A stretch of 64,000 bases of DNA from an uncultured bacterium (GTDB taxonomy: Bacteria; Nitrospirota; Thermodesulfovibrionia; Thermodesulfovibrionales; Thermodesulfovibrionaceae), in assembly GCA_937998865.1 (NCBI GenBank), contig CALLBR010000011.1, positions 20,684 through 84,683 of the forward strand, given 5' to 3'. The position numbers were made by a program, and so were the translations under genes. Shown here piece by piece: positions 44,225-52,752 of this stretch; the first letter of the stretch is position 1; every line of letters begins with the position of its first letter. Under the pieces are notes generated by a model. It saw only the letters and a program-made list of their open reading frames with translations, was not told the DNA's origin and did not search any database.

Positions 44225-45747
44225 TATTCAGCCATCCATTCTCTTAAAATTGAAACTACTTTTTTAGGGTTGTTTCTAACTAATTCGTTTATTTCTTGCT
44301 TAATGTCTCTCTCTTCTGGTACTTTGGTAATAAGTTCAGGAGGTATCTTTTCTGAGATGATTACTTCTTTTGCTCTTCTTTCTTCAGCTGGTTTTCTAAA
44401 TATTTCAAGTAGAGGTTTAATGACAAAAAATATAATAAGAAGTGTAATGATAAGCGGTAATAAGTATTTTAATACAGTCATGGCTAAAGCCACATAGTCA
44501 ATGCCTGGTTTTTCTTCTGGTACTATTTCAAAGGGCATACTCTCTACAATTATTAAGTCACCCCTCTCCTTATTGTATCCTACAGCAGCTTGAACAAGTT
44601 CCTGATACTTTTTTAACTCCTCTTCACTTCTTGGCACATAGACTTTTTTACCTTTTTCCTCTCTATAATTTCCATCAACTAGCACAGCAACCGATATTTT
44701 CTTTATTTGACCTGTTTGTTGCATTATTTTACTTATACTTTTTGAAACTTCATAGTTTATACTTTCCTGCTGTTTTTGAGACTGAATATTCTGAGTAGTA
44801 GTTGGTGGAACTTGTCCAGGCTGATTTGACAATACTCCGGGAATTCCTCCTGTTTGAGGTGCCATTGTTTTTTCTTGGCTTCTCTGTTCACTTCTAATGG
44901 CAATAGTGTCAGGATCGTATTTTTCCTCAAGTTTTTCTACTTTGGAAAAATCAATATCTGCCGATACTCTTACTACTGCTTTTCCTTTTCCCACTATGTT
45001 TTCAAGCATACTTTGAATATTTTTTTCATAGGCTCTTTCAATATTTTTCTTGTACTCCATCTGTTCATTCTGAACAACTTGAGTAAATTCCTTTGGAGAA
45101 GAAAGGAGATTGCCATATTGATCAACTATAGTTACATGCTGAGGTGAAAGCCCTTCAACACTACTTGATACAAGATGAACTATACTTGCCACTTGCTCTT
45201 TAGTAAGATTTCTGCCTGGTTTAAGTTTAAGAACAACAGAAGCTGTTGGATGGTCTTCCTTATCAGCAAAAATTGTTTTTTCTGGTAGGGCAATATGAAC
45301 TCTTGCCTGATCAACTTCTTGTATTTGTTTAATTGTCCTTGCAAGTTCACCCTGCAAAGCTCTTATATAATTTACTCTTTGAGAAAATTCCGTCAATCCA
45401 ATGGATGTCTTATCAAATATCTCAAAACCCACTCCACCACCACTGGGTATTCCTAGGGAGGCAAGTTCAAGCCTTAGTTCATGAACTTTTCCGGATGGAA
45501 CATAAATAGCATTATCTTTTACACTGTAAGGTATTTTTTTCTCCTTTAATTTAGCTATAACATTACCAGCATCTTCTGGAGATAAATTTGAATAGAGTAC
45601 CTGATAATCTTGTTTTGGTAACCATAGAAAAAGAGTGGCAATAAGTCCAATAACTAATACTAAGACAGCAGCAAGAGCAATTTTTTTGTTATTTGGCAAA
45701 TTTTTAAAATTATCTACTATTAACTTTAATCTATCTGCTAGAGCCAT
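44224..45747 (-). CDS. fliF: flagellar MS-ring protein
   Basis: 507 aa. Two transmembrane spans (about 22-44 and 425-446), YQVLYSNLSPEDAGNVIAKLKEKKIPY, the ring-building RARVHIALP (QARVHIALPEKTIF) and GLSPQHVTIVDQYGNLLS. The C-terminus is for FliG binding. Length is normal. Confidence 0.97.
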   Translation of the reverse strand: MALADRLKLIVDNFKNLPNNKKIALAAVLVLVIGLIATLFLWLPKQDYQVLYSNLSPEDAGNVIAKLKEKKIPYSVKDNAIYVPSGKVHELRLELASLGIPSGGGVGFEIFDKTSIGLTEFSQRVNYIRALQGELARTIKQIQEVDQARVHIALPEKTIFADKEDHPTASVVLKLKPGRNLTKEQVASIVHLVSSSVEGLSPQHVTIVDQYGNLLSSPKEFTQVVQNEQMEYKKNIERAYEKNIQSMLENIVGKGKAVVRVSADIDFSKVEKLEEKYDPDTIAIRSEQRSQEKTMAPQTGGIPGVLSNQPGQVPPTTTQNIQSQKQQESINYEVSKSISKIMQQTGQIKKISVAVLVDGNYREEKGKKVYVPRSEEELKKYQELVQAAVGYNKERGDLIIVESMPFEIVPEEKPGIDYVALAMTVLKYLLPLIITLLIIFFVIKPLLEIFRKPAEERRAKEVIISEKIPPELITKVPEERDIKQEINELVRNNPKKVVSILREWMAE

Positions 45748-45749
45748 TA

Positions 45750-46043
45750 TTAAACCTGCATACGGGAAATTTCTTCGTAAGCAGTAAGAACTTTATTTCT
45801 AACCTGTATAAGGGTTTGTAGAGTCATGTCTGCCTTTTCCATGGCGAGAACAACTTGATGAATACTTATTTCTCCCTTGGAAAAGGCTTCAATTGCCTTT
45901 TGAGCTTCTTGTTCCACTTGAGAGGCTTCCTTGATAGCCTCTTTTAAGGCTTTCTCAAAAGAATCCTTTGGTGTTCCTTTTAAATCTTGAACATTTTCTA
46001 AATTTCGATTCAAGAGTTCATTTATAATCTTTATTTCTGACAT
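45750..46043 (-). CDS. fliE: flagellar hook-basal body complex protein FliE
   Basis: 97 aa: SFEKALKEAIKEASQVEQEAQKAIEAFSKGEISIHQVVLAMEKADMTLQTLIQVRNKVLTAYEEISRMQV, the complete FliE domain. Joins the MS ring and rod. 2 nt before fliF, 9 nt after flgC. Confidence 0.95.
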   Translation of the reverse strand: MSEIKIINELLNRNLENVQDLKGTPKDSFEKALKEAIKEASQVEQEAQKAIEAFSKGEISIHQVVLAMEKADMTLQTLIQVRNKVLTAYEEISRMQV

Positions 46044-46052
46044 AAAAGCCTC

Positions 46053-46460
46053 CTAAATTTTTAATAAATCAATGGTCCTTAAAAACATCTCCTTATATGA
46101 GTTTATCATAGTTAAATTGGCTTCGTATGCTCGAGAGGCAGATATAAGATTAACCATTTCTTCCATGGGATTTACATTCGAATATCTAACGTAGCCCTCT
46201 TTGTCTGCATCTGGATGAGAGGGATCAAAGACAACCCTAAAAGGTCTTTGATCCTCAATAATTTCCTTTATATCAACTCCAATAGCTGTAGAGTCATACA
46301 TGTAACTCATAAACAATACATCTTTTCTTCGATAAGGTCCTCCTTCAGGAGTTCTTGTAGAGTTAATATTTGCTAAATTGGAAGCTATAGTGTTAATCCT
46401 TATTTTTTGAGCCTCTAAACCTGTAGCAGATACTTTTAAAGGTAAAAATAAATCTTTCAT
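46053..46460 (-). CDS. flgC: flagellar rod protein FlgC
   Basis: 135 aa. LPLKVSATGLEAQKIRINTIASNLANINSTRTPEGGPYRRKDVLF and C-terminal VNPMEEMVNLISASRAYEANLTMINSYKEMF are canonical. Proximal rod. Shares a base with flgB. Confidence 0.96.
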   Translation of the reverse strand: MKDLFLPLKVSATGLEAQKIRINTIASNLANINSTRTPEGGPYRRKDVLFMSYMYDSTAIGVDIKEIIEDQRPFRVVFDPSHPDADKEGYVRYSNVNPMEEMVNLISASRAYEANLTMINSYKEMFLRTIDLLKI

Positions 46461-46795
46461 TATCTACCTCCCTTAATAGCATCCTTTAACATCCTTATTC
46501 GTGTAGAAAGGAGTTGAACGGCTGTATTGTACATCAAGTGCGTCTCCGTAAGCTTTGTCATTTCAATTTCTATGTTTACGGTATTTCCATCTCTATTAGG
46601 CATTGTTGTCGGTGACTCAATAATAGAATAGGATATATCCTTTGACTCCAAAGCTTTTTTGAGTGTAGCTTGAAAATCTATGTCTTTTGCTTTATAGTTT
46701 GGAGTGTCCACGTTAGCTATATTGGAGGCTAGAATTTTCTGCCTATAGGCACAAATATCCATTATTTTCTGCAATAAATCCATTGATCTATCCAT
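46460..46795 (-). CDS. flgB: flagellar rod protein FlgB
   Basis: 111 aa with QKIMDICAYRQKILASNIANVDTPNYKAKDIDF and MTKLTETHLMYNTAVQLLSTRIRMLKDAIKG. First structural gene of the run. SD GGAGG lies 8-9 nt before ATG. A sigma-54 element lies in the 41-nt gap upstream. Confidence 0.95.
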   Translation of the reverse strand: MDRSMDLLQKIMDICAYRQKILASNIANVDTPNYKAKDIDFQATLKKALESKDISYSIIESPTTMPNRDGNTVNIEIEMTKLTETHLMYNTAVQLLSTRIRMLKDAIKGGR

Positions 46796-46820
46796 TTTTT
46801 AAACCTCCAAAAATTTAATA

Positions 46821-46836
46821 AACAAATTTCATGCCA
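46821..46836 (-). promoter_or_regulatory. sigma-54 (-24/-12) promoter of the flgB operon
   Basis: On the (-) strand TGGCATGAAATTTGTT fits the RpoN consensus TGGCAC-G-R-NNN-TTGC-W with correct GG-N10-G spacing; the differences are T for C at the sixth base and T for C after TTG. It directly follows the TAA of the sigma-54 response regulator. Transcription would start near 46810, just before the flgB SD. Confidence 0.7.
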
Positions 46837-48111
46837 TTATAATTCTTTAAGTCCGTAATCTCTTATTTTATTCCTAAGAGTTCTTACGCTGATGCCCAAA
46901 ATTTTCGCTGCTTGTGTTCTATTGCCCTTAGTTTTCTTTAAAGCATCAATTATCATGTCTTTTTCCACATCCTTTAATTTTCCAGCCTTTGGAACCTCAA
47001 AATCCTCTAATTCTATATCCAAGTTTTGAGGTGAATGTATTTCTGATTCCTGACTTAAAACAGCAATCCTGTATATAAAGTTTTCTAACTCTCTTACATT
47101 ACCATTCCAAGGCTTTTTAATTAGGTATTGCTTCATTTCCTCTGATAGATATAGATTTTTTGAAATTTTATGGGATAGTCTCCTTAGGAAAAATTCAGCT
47201 AAAGGTATTATATCCTCCTTTCTCTCTCTTAAAGGTGGAATTCTTATGGGAAAAACATTTATTCTATAGTAAAGATCTTCTCTGAAATTACCCTTTTTAA
47301 CCTCTTCCCATAGATCTCTATTTGTTGTGGCAATAATCCTCACATCAACAGGTATAGGCTTTGTTCCACCCACTCTATCAACTTCTTTTTCTTGAATTAC
47401 TCTCAATAGTTTTGCCTGAAGTTTATATGCCATTTCACTTATTTCATCTAATAAAAGTGTTCCTTTATCAGCCAACTCAAATTTACCTGGTTTTCTCTCA
47501 GTGGCACCAGTGAAAGCGCCTTTTTCGTAACCGAACAATTCTGCTTCAAGAAGTGTTTCAGTTATGGCAGCACAGTTTATTGCTACAAAAGAATTATTAG
47601 CTCTATTGCTATGTTTATGAATATATTTTGCGATTACTTCTTTGCCTACTCCGCTTTCACCAGTGAGTAAAATCGTAATGTCTGTCTTAGCTATTTGTCT
47701 CGAAATTTCAAGAATTCTTTTCATCTCAGGAGACTCTGCCACTATTTCATCATTCTGGGGAATTAATCTTGATACTAATTTTTTTAGATCATCAAGAGAA
47801 AAAGGTTTAGTAAGATAATCAACAGCACCAAGCTTCATAGCTTTAACAGCATCCTGAACATTGGCATATCCCGTCACTACAATTACAGGTATATATATTC
47901 CTCTTTGACGAATTTCTGACAAAAATTGTATACCATCCATTTTAGGCATTTTTACATCTGTTATGATAAGAGAAAAATCTCTGATGTTTACATTGGAAAG
48001 CACATAAAGAGGATCCCTATAGAATTCACAATTAAATCCTATACGCCATAAGGCTTCCTTTAGAGCAAAGCCCATATCTGGTTCATCATCTATAATTAAA
48101 ACTGACCTCAT
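46837..48111 (-). CDS. sigma-54-dependent response regulator (FlrC/FlgR type)
   Basis: 424 aa NtrC type. Receiver (DDEPDMG, phospho-Asp in LIITDVKMPKMDG, VTGYA, LTKPFS), AAA+ domain with GESGVGKEVIAK, the sigma-54 contact loop YEKGAFTGAT, and Fis-type HTH GNRTQAAKILGISVRTLRNKIRDYGL. Overlaps the histidine kinase by 4 nt. A sigma-54 promoter directly follows its stop, so it very likely activates flgB onward. Confidence 0.94.
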   Translation of the reverse strand: MRSVLIIDDEPDMGFALKEALWRIGFNCEFYRDPLYVLSNVNIRDFSLIITDVKMPKMDGIQFLSEIRQRGIYIPVIVVTGYANVQDAVKAMKLGAVDYLTKPFSLDDLKKLVSRLIPQNDEIVAESPEMKRILEISRQIAKTDITILLTGESGVGKEVIAKYIHKHSNRANNSFVAINCAAITETLLEAELFGYEKGAFTGATERKPGKFELADKGTLLLDEISEMAYKLQAKLLRVIQEKEVDRVGGTKPIPVDVRIIATTNRDLWEEVKKGNFREDLYYRINVFPIRIPPLRERKEDIIPLAEFFLRRLSHKISKNLYLSEEMKQYLIKKPWNGNVRELENFIYRIAVLSQESEIHSPQNLDIELEDFEVPKAGKLKDVEKDMIIDALKKTKGNRTQAAKILGISVRTLRNKIRDYGLKEL

Positions 48112-49199
48112 TCTAAAGGCAAGTATATTGCAAATTCTGTGCCTTTATTAGGTGTGCTCGTTACTTTAATTTTACCACCATGGGAAGAGATTATACTATT
48201 GGTTATACTAAGTCCTAATCCTGAACCTCTGTCTTTTGTGGAGAAGAAAGGCTCAAAAATTTTGTCAAGTATTTCTTCATCAATTCCATGTCCTGTATCT
48301 CTTAAGTTAATCCTCAAAAATTTTTCTTCCTTTAATAATTCTACAGTTAATGAGCCTCCTTCTGGCATTGCCTGATAGGCATTAACAATGAGGTTTATAA
48401 GGGCTTGTCTAAATAAAGGTGGGTCTATTAGAATTTCAAAGTTACCTTCAGACTGAAAGTCTATTTTAATTCCTACTCTTTGCAATATTCCTTCAAATTC
48501 AGCAATTATCTCTCTAATTAAAATATTAATATTAGTTTTCTCTCTCTTGGGAGTAATTCCTTTTGTAAAGCTTAACATGTTTTCAAGGGTATTTCTAAGC
48601 ATGCTCACAGCACCAGATATTCTCCTTGCATACTCTCCATGTATAGTATCTGAAAGATCCTCGGCAATCATATTGGCAAAAAGTTCTATACTTCCAAGCG
48701 GATTTCTTATTTCATGGGCTATTTTCATAAGAAGAGATCCCATGGCAGTAAGCCTTCGGTTCCTCTCATTCTCTGCTTCTAACTCCTTTATTCTGGAAAT
48801 GTCTTTACAAATAAAAACTATACCAATGCTATTTCCTTCGGAGTCTAAAACCTGAGAAGAGGAAACTATGGCATAGAAAGGCTTAATGGAATTAGCAGGA
48901 TATACAAGTTCACCTTCAATTTTTATAGGAAGATCTCTCTTCCCAAGGACTTCTTCAGAACTTATACCAAAAAGCCTCTCTGCTGATTTATTGACTAATC
49001 TTATGACATGATCCCTGTCAAAAAAAACAACAGCAATGTCTATACTGTCAATTATACTGCTTAAAAGTCTTTTCTTCTCGTCAACTTCCTCTGTTAAAAG
49101 CTTTATCTTTTCTTCCAGTACTTTATAGTATTTTACTAATGCCTCAGAAGCTGTATTTATTTTTAAAATTGCCTCGTTTAAAAGTTCTTTCTGCATCAT
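48108..49199 (-). CDS. PAS-domain sensor histidine kinase (FlrB type)
   Basis: 363 aa, soluble (no transmembrane span). N-terminal coiled coil, PAS domain (about 45-150, IIDSIDIAVVFFDRDHVIRLVNKSAERLFG), HisKA with phospho-His in KIAHEIRNPLGSIELF, and HATPase with INLIVNAYQAMPEGG and GSGLGLSI. Likely phosphorylates the next-encoded regulator and reads flagellar assembly state, as in FlrB/FlgS. Confidence 0.93.
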   Translation of the reverse strand: MMQKELLNEAILKINTASEALVKYYKVLEEKIKLLTEEVDEKKRLLSSIIDSIDIAVVFFDRDHVIRLVNKSAERLFGISSEEVLGKRDLPIKIEGELVYPANSIKPFYAIVSSSQVLDSEGNSIGIVFICKDISRIKELEAENERNRRLTAMGSLLMKIAHEIRNPLGSIELFANMIAEDLSDTIHGEYARRISGAVSMLRNTLENMLSFTKGITPKREKTNINILIREIIAEFEGILQRVGIKIDFQSEGNFEILIDPPLFRQALINLIVNAYQAMPEGGSLTVELLKEEKFLRINLRDTGHGIDEEILDKIFEPFFSTKDRGSGLGLSITNSIISSHGGKIKVTSTPNKGTEFAIYLPLE

Positions 49200-50806
49200 A
49201 ATTTTTCAAGTAATTCTTGAGCTGCCTTTGCCAATTCTCCACCAGAATTAGCTACTTTTTCAAGATAAGATTTATCTTTATTGATTTTTCCATATTGATA
49301 GTAAGCCCAAAGGAGGGACTTATTGTGGAGATTTCCTAATTCAATGGCTTTTTTATAGAATTTTGAAGCTTCCTCTATTTTCTTTGACAAATAGTAAAAA
49401 TCAGCCACTTTTAGTAAAGCCTCAGCATTTCCCAATTCCCCTGATTTTGTCCAAAGCCTTAACGCCGCTTTTTTATCTCCCACTGAATATTCTAAATCTC
49501 CAGCTATTAATATCATCTGGGGGTCATCAATGTTTTTAATTGCTTTTCTCATATAATTTAGAGCATTTTTGAGATCACCCTCTTTATATAGGATCTGGGC
49601 ATATAATCCTGCTGCTTGCGGTTTTTTTTCTTTAATTCCCTCAAGCATTTTTTTTGCCTCACTTAATTTCCCCTCAAATATCAATATTTTAGCATAGGGT
49701 ATAAGTGCCTCTCCTTTTCTTGGTCCTGATAAAACTTTCTTTAGCACATTTTTTGCTTCTATTATTTTGCCTTGGTTTATTAGAAACTCTCCATAATAAA
49801 TTAAAACAGAGGCGTCAGAACTGAAAAAGGGATAAAGCTTAACTATATACTCTGCAGCTTTTTGTGGATTTTCACTTTCTAAAATCTTTATTGTCTCTTC
49901 CATTTTTTTCATTTTTATTTGAGGATCTCTGAAAGTTACAAGTAATTTTAGAGCCTCATCGTAATTTTTTTGAGTTAAATAAGCTGACAGGAGTTTTATC
50001 TTGAACTCATCAGTGGGTACATATAAATAGATTTCTTTTCCAATTTTTATTGCCTCCTCTACCTTTCCTTGTTGTAAATGTAAATCAAAGAGCATATTCT
50101 TTGCTTTAATCTTGTTCAATAATTTGTCATCTTGAGCTATTATTTTTGATAAAATTTTTTCTGCTTCTTGAAATTTTTTTGCCCTTATCAATAACTCAGC
50201 TCTTTCAATTAGAAAATTTTTGCCTTTAAGTTTCGGATTCTTTTCAAATTCTTTTAAAGCCTCCTCTAATTTACCTGTTGATGCAAGATATTTTATCTTT
50301 AAAAGGTGCGCATCAATATTTTCTTTAAAATCAACGTAGTTCAGCCTATTTAATAAGCTCTCAACAGCCTTCATATCTCCTTTTTCATAGGAAATCCAGC
50401 CTAAACCTATTTGTGCCTCTTTTTCAAAGGGAGGTGTAACTTTTTTAAGATAATACTCTGCGTCTTTAATTTTACCCATTTTCAAATAGCTTAAGCCTAA
50501 GTAAAGACTACCCTCATTGACATAAGGACTATCTTTGAAATCCCTTAAAAGTCTTCTTAAATAAAGGGTTGCTTCTGGGTAATTATTCAAGAAATACTCA
50601 CATTTACCTGTATTAAGAAGAGCTCCATCTGCTATGTTTGGATACTCCATAAATTTTTTGTAATAATCCCTACATTTAAGATATTCACCGGATTTTATAA
50701 ATTTTTCTCCTTCTTTTAGAATATCCTCTGCCAAAGAAGAGAGGGGAAACCAAAGACAAAGAAAAATCAAAAAAAACATAATTTTTTTTATCTCAATTGC
50801 TTTCAT
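49196..50806 (-). CDS. exported TPR-repeat protein in the flagellar regulatory run
   Basis: 536 aa. Signal peptide (IMFFLIFLCLWFPLSSLAE) then TPR-like helix pairs throughout (for example SPYVNEGSLYLGLSYLKMGKIKDAEYYLKKV, AEALLKVADFYYLSKKIEEASKFYKKAIELG). Probably periplasmic. Placed between the upstream sigma-54 regulator (14-nt overlap) and the histidine kinase (4-nt overlap), so it may act in flagellar or envelope signalling. No close family recognised. Confidence 0.85.
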   Translation of the reverse strand: MKAIEIKKIMFFLIFLCLWFPLSSLAEDILKEGEKFIKSGEYLKCRDYYKKFMEYPNIADGALLNTGKCEYFLNNYPEATLYLRRLLRDFKDSPYVNEGSLYLGLSYLKMGKIKDAEYYLKKVTPPFEKEAQIGLGWISYEKGDMKAVESLLNRLNYVDFKENIDAHLLKIKYLASTGKLEEALKEFEKNPKLKGKNFLIERAELLIRAKKFQEAEKILSKIIAQDDKLLNKIKAKNMLFDLHLQQGKVEEAIKIGKEIYLYVPTDEFKIKLLSAYLTQKNYDEALKLLVTFRDPQIKMKKMEETIKILESENPQKAAEYIVKLYPFFSSDASVLIYYGEFLINQGKIIEAKNVLKKVLSGPRKGEALIPYAKILIFEGKLSEAKKMLEGIKEKKPQAAGLYAQILYKEGDLKNALNYMRKAIKNIDDPQMILIAGDLEYSVGDKKAALRLWTKSGELGNAEALLKVADFYYLSKKIEEASKFYKKAIELGNLHNKSLLWAYYQYGKINKDKSYLEKVANSGGELAKAAQELLEKL

Positions 50807-51776
50807 AATTAATGCCTAATCTTTTCATTTTTTCAATGAGGGTAGTTCTGTTAATTTTCAAATACTTTGCAGCCTTACTCTTTATTCCTTTATTTACACT
50901 CAAGGCATGAAGAATTAACTTCTTTTCATAATCCATTACAAGGGCATTGAAGTCCATTTCTTTGGCAAAGGGATTAAAATCCTCATGGATTAAATCTCTG
51001 GGGATAGAATTCTCTTGAAATCTAATCCTCTCTGGAATATCCTCTAAACTTACCTTTCCATTTTCACTAAATACATAAAGCCTCTCAATTAAATTCTCCA
51101 GTTCTCTAACATTGCCAGGCCAGTTATATTTAAAGAACAAGTTCATAACTTCGCTGTTAAGATTAAGTTTGTAGCCAAATTTCTCTGAAAACTTTTCTAT
51201 AAAGTAATCACAAAGAAGAGGTATATCCTCCTTTCTTTCTCTTAATGGTGGAAGCAGAAGGGGTACTACATTGAGCCGCCAAAATAGATCTTCTCTAAAC
51301 TCTCCTCTCTTAACTTCCTCTTCTAAATTCTTATTAGTAGCTGCAATAATTCTAACATTCACGTTTATAGGTTTGGTAGAACCAATCCTTTCAAAGCTTC
51401 TCTCTTGAAGAACTCTTAGAATTTTCACCTGTAAATTTATTGGCATATCTCCTATTTCATCAAGAAAAATAGTCCCCTCATTGGCAAGCTCAAATCTACC
51501 AGGTCTTGAAAAAACAGCTCCTGTAAAAGCTCCTTTTTCATAGCCAAATAACTCTGCTTCAAGAAGTTCTGAAGGAATTGCTGCACAATTAACTGGAATA
51601 AAAGATTTCTCAGCTCTGGGGCTAAGCTCATGAATGAGCTTAGCTACAAGTTCTTTTCCTGTTCCACTCTCTCCTGTAATAAGAACTGTACTATCACTTT
51701 TGGAAATCTTATCTATTAGTTTAAGAATCCTCTGAATTGCCAGAGATTTTCCAATTATTTTTACACTCTTTTTCAT
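50793..51776 (-). CDS. sigma-54-dependent activator without receiver domain (flagellar regulator, FlrA-like position)
   Basis: The track starts at TTG 51827, but MKKSVKIIGKSLAIQRIL from ATG 51776 fits the family; neither start has an SD. About 327 aa: AAA+ with GESGTGKELVAKLIHE, YEKGAFTGAV loop and FREDLFWRLNVVPLLLPPLRERKED, then Fis-type HTH SKAAKYLKINRTTLIEKMKRLG. It lacks a receiver, so it is controlled by expression or a partner. First gene of the run, preceded by two inverted repeats. Confidence 0.9.
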   Translation of the reverse strand: MKKSVKIIGKSLAIQRILKLIDKISKSDSTVLITGESGTGKELVAKLIHELSPRAEKSFIPVNCAAIPSELLEAELFGYEKGAFTGAVFSRPGRFELANEGTIFLDEIGDMPINLQVKILRVLQERSFERIGSTKPINVNVRIIAATNKNLEEEVKRGEFREDLFWRLNVVPLLLPPLRERKEDIPLLCDYFIEKFSEKFGYKLNLNSEVMNLFFKYNWPGNVRELENLIERLYVFSENGKVSLEDIPERIRFQENSIPRDLIHEDFNPFAKEMDFNALVMDYEKKLILHALSVNKGIKSKAAKYLKINRTTLIEKMKRLGINYESN

Positions 51777-51792
51777 GTCATAAATATGACAT
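51775..51792. promoter_or_regulatory. perfect inverted repeat at the start of the flagellar regulator gene
   Basis: ATGTCATA-TT-TATGACAT is an 8-bp perfect inverted repeat with a 2-nt centre, sharing two bases with the start codon at 51776. It can be read as TGTCA-N6-TGACA, the geometry of CRP/FNR-superfamily operators (CooA prefers TGTCA/CGACA). It could also fold in mRNA over the start codon. Confidence 0.55.
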
Positions 51793-51822
51793 ATGAAAAG
51801 AAATTTTTTCAATCCTTTTTTA

Positions 51823-51842
51823 AACAATGTGCTGCCATTGTT
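51823..51842. promoter_or_regulatory. second inverted repeat upstream of the flagellar regulator
   Basis: AACAATG-TGCTGC-CATTGTT has 7-bp perfect arms around a 6-nt centre. It lies 49 bp centre to centre from the repeat at 51775. A possible operator for the same promoter region; protein unknown. Confidence 0.45.
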
Positions 51843-52194
51843 CTGACCTTTGCTCTTATTTCAAGCCAGATACTAAACAAAAAGAAGTGAAAAGGGCGAG
51901 ATTTCCACCTCCTGACCATCTCTCTCCTTCAAAGTGGCTGTTACAACGACACTCCCTAAAGTCATTGCGAGCACCCCTAAGGGTGCGAATCAATTCCATT
52001 AAGACTCTTTCAGAAAAAAGTGGACGATGTGATTGCTTCGTCCCTAAGGCTTCTCCTAATGATAGGATCAGCAGACTCTTCAAAAGGACGGAGAAAAGAA
52101 GACTCCTCAAAATAAAACTCCTCATGCCTCATTTCAACCCCAAGCATTGCAAAAAAGCTGTACAAAACTTTTATAGAACCAAAACTATAAATTT
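51843..52194. repeat. gene-free stretch with a relic of a short dispersed repeat
   Basis: This about 350-bp gap contains GTCATTGCGAGC followed by the hairpin GCACCC-CTAA-GGGTGC (51971-51986), and about 60 bp later GTGATTGCTTCGTCCC in reverse sense. GTCATTGCGAGC and its partner GATTGCTTCGTC are typical ends of small dispersed repeats in many genomes. The + ORF 51827-52234 has no SD and reads through this repeat, so I do not accept it as a gene. Confidence 0.4.
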
Positions 52195-52752
52195 CTATTT
52201 AGTAGCAAATCCTTCTAAGGCATCCTTATTTTGAAATAATAAATCTCTATAAAGATTCCGGGCAAGATTAAAAATTTTTATATACTCTTTATCAGCATAA
52301 TCTCTGTATGTGAATTCATGAGGTTGAAAAGAATCTCTTTTAAAGTAGAGAGTAACTTCTCCATAGATACCATGAGCAATATAAATTCTATGACAGTAAT
52401 CCTTTGTTGTGGCAAGGACTAGTTTAGCTAAACTTATATAACCAGGATCCAGATTTATATTTCTTTTGTCATTTTTTGATAGTTTTCTTTCAATTTCATT
52501 TGTCTTTATCTTAATGGAAGCAAGCTCTTCTTCCGAGATTAATTTTTTAAAGAATATAAACCTCCTAAAAAGAGGGCTTCCCATTTCAGGTTCATAATAG
52601 CTTGAATATCTCCAGATCTTAAAGGAAGATTCAAATAAAATTTCACCATATAAATTTTCCAAAATTTTTAAAGCATCATAGTAATAACTCATATCTCGAA
52701 AAAGAGTGCCTACAAAGAGCAAAACATTTTTTGGTTTGCCAGGAATACCCAT
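52195..52752 (-). CDS. DUF4416 family protein
   Basis: 185 aa. VLLFVGTLFRDMSYYYDALKILENLYGEILFES, YYEPEMGSPLFRRFIFFKKLISEEELASIKIKTNEIE and INLDPGYISLAKLVLATTKDYCHRIYIAHGIYGEVTLYF match DUF4416 well. Function unknown. It starts immediately after the TlpA-like gene's stop. Confidence 0.88.
   Translation of the reverse strand: MGIPGKPKNVLLFVGTLFRDMSYYYDALKILENLYGEILFESSFKIWRYSSYYEPEMGSPLFRRFIFFKKLISEEELASIKIKTNEIERKLSKNDKRNINLDPGYISLAKLVLATTKDYCHRIYIAHGIYGEVTLYFKRDSFQPHEFTYRDYADKEYIKIFNLARNLYRDLLFQNKDALEGFATK

Noticed and set aside
51823-51842. Sigma-54 promoter candidate TGGCAGCACATTGTTT on the (-) strand before the upstream flagellar regulator
   Set aside because: GG to G spacing is one base short of the fixed RpoN spacing and the final C is missing; better explained as an inverted repeat.
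51827-52234. + strand ORF of 135 aa starting MCCHCSDLC
   Set aside because: It has no SD, overlaps the opposite-strand DUF4416 gene and regulator upstream region, and reads through a repeat relic; composition is unlike the neighbours.
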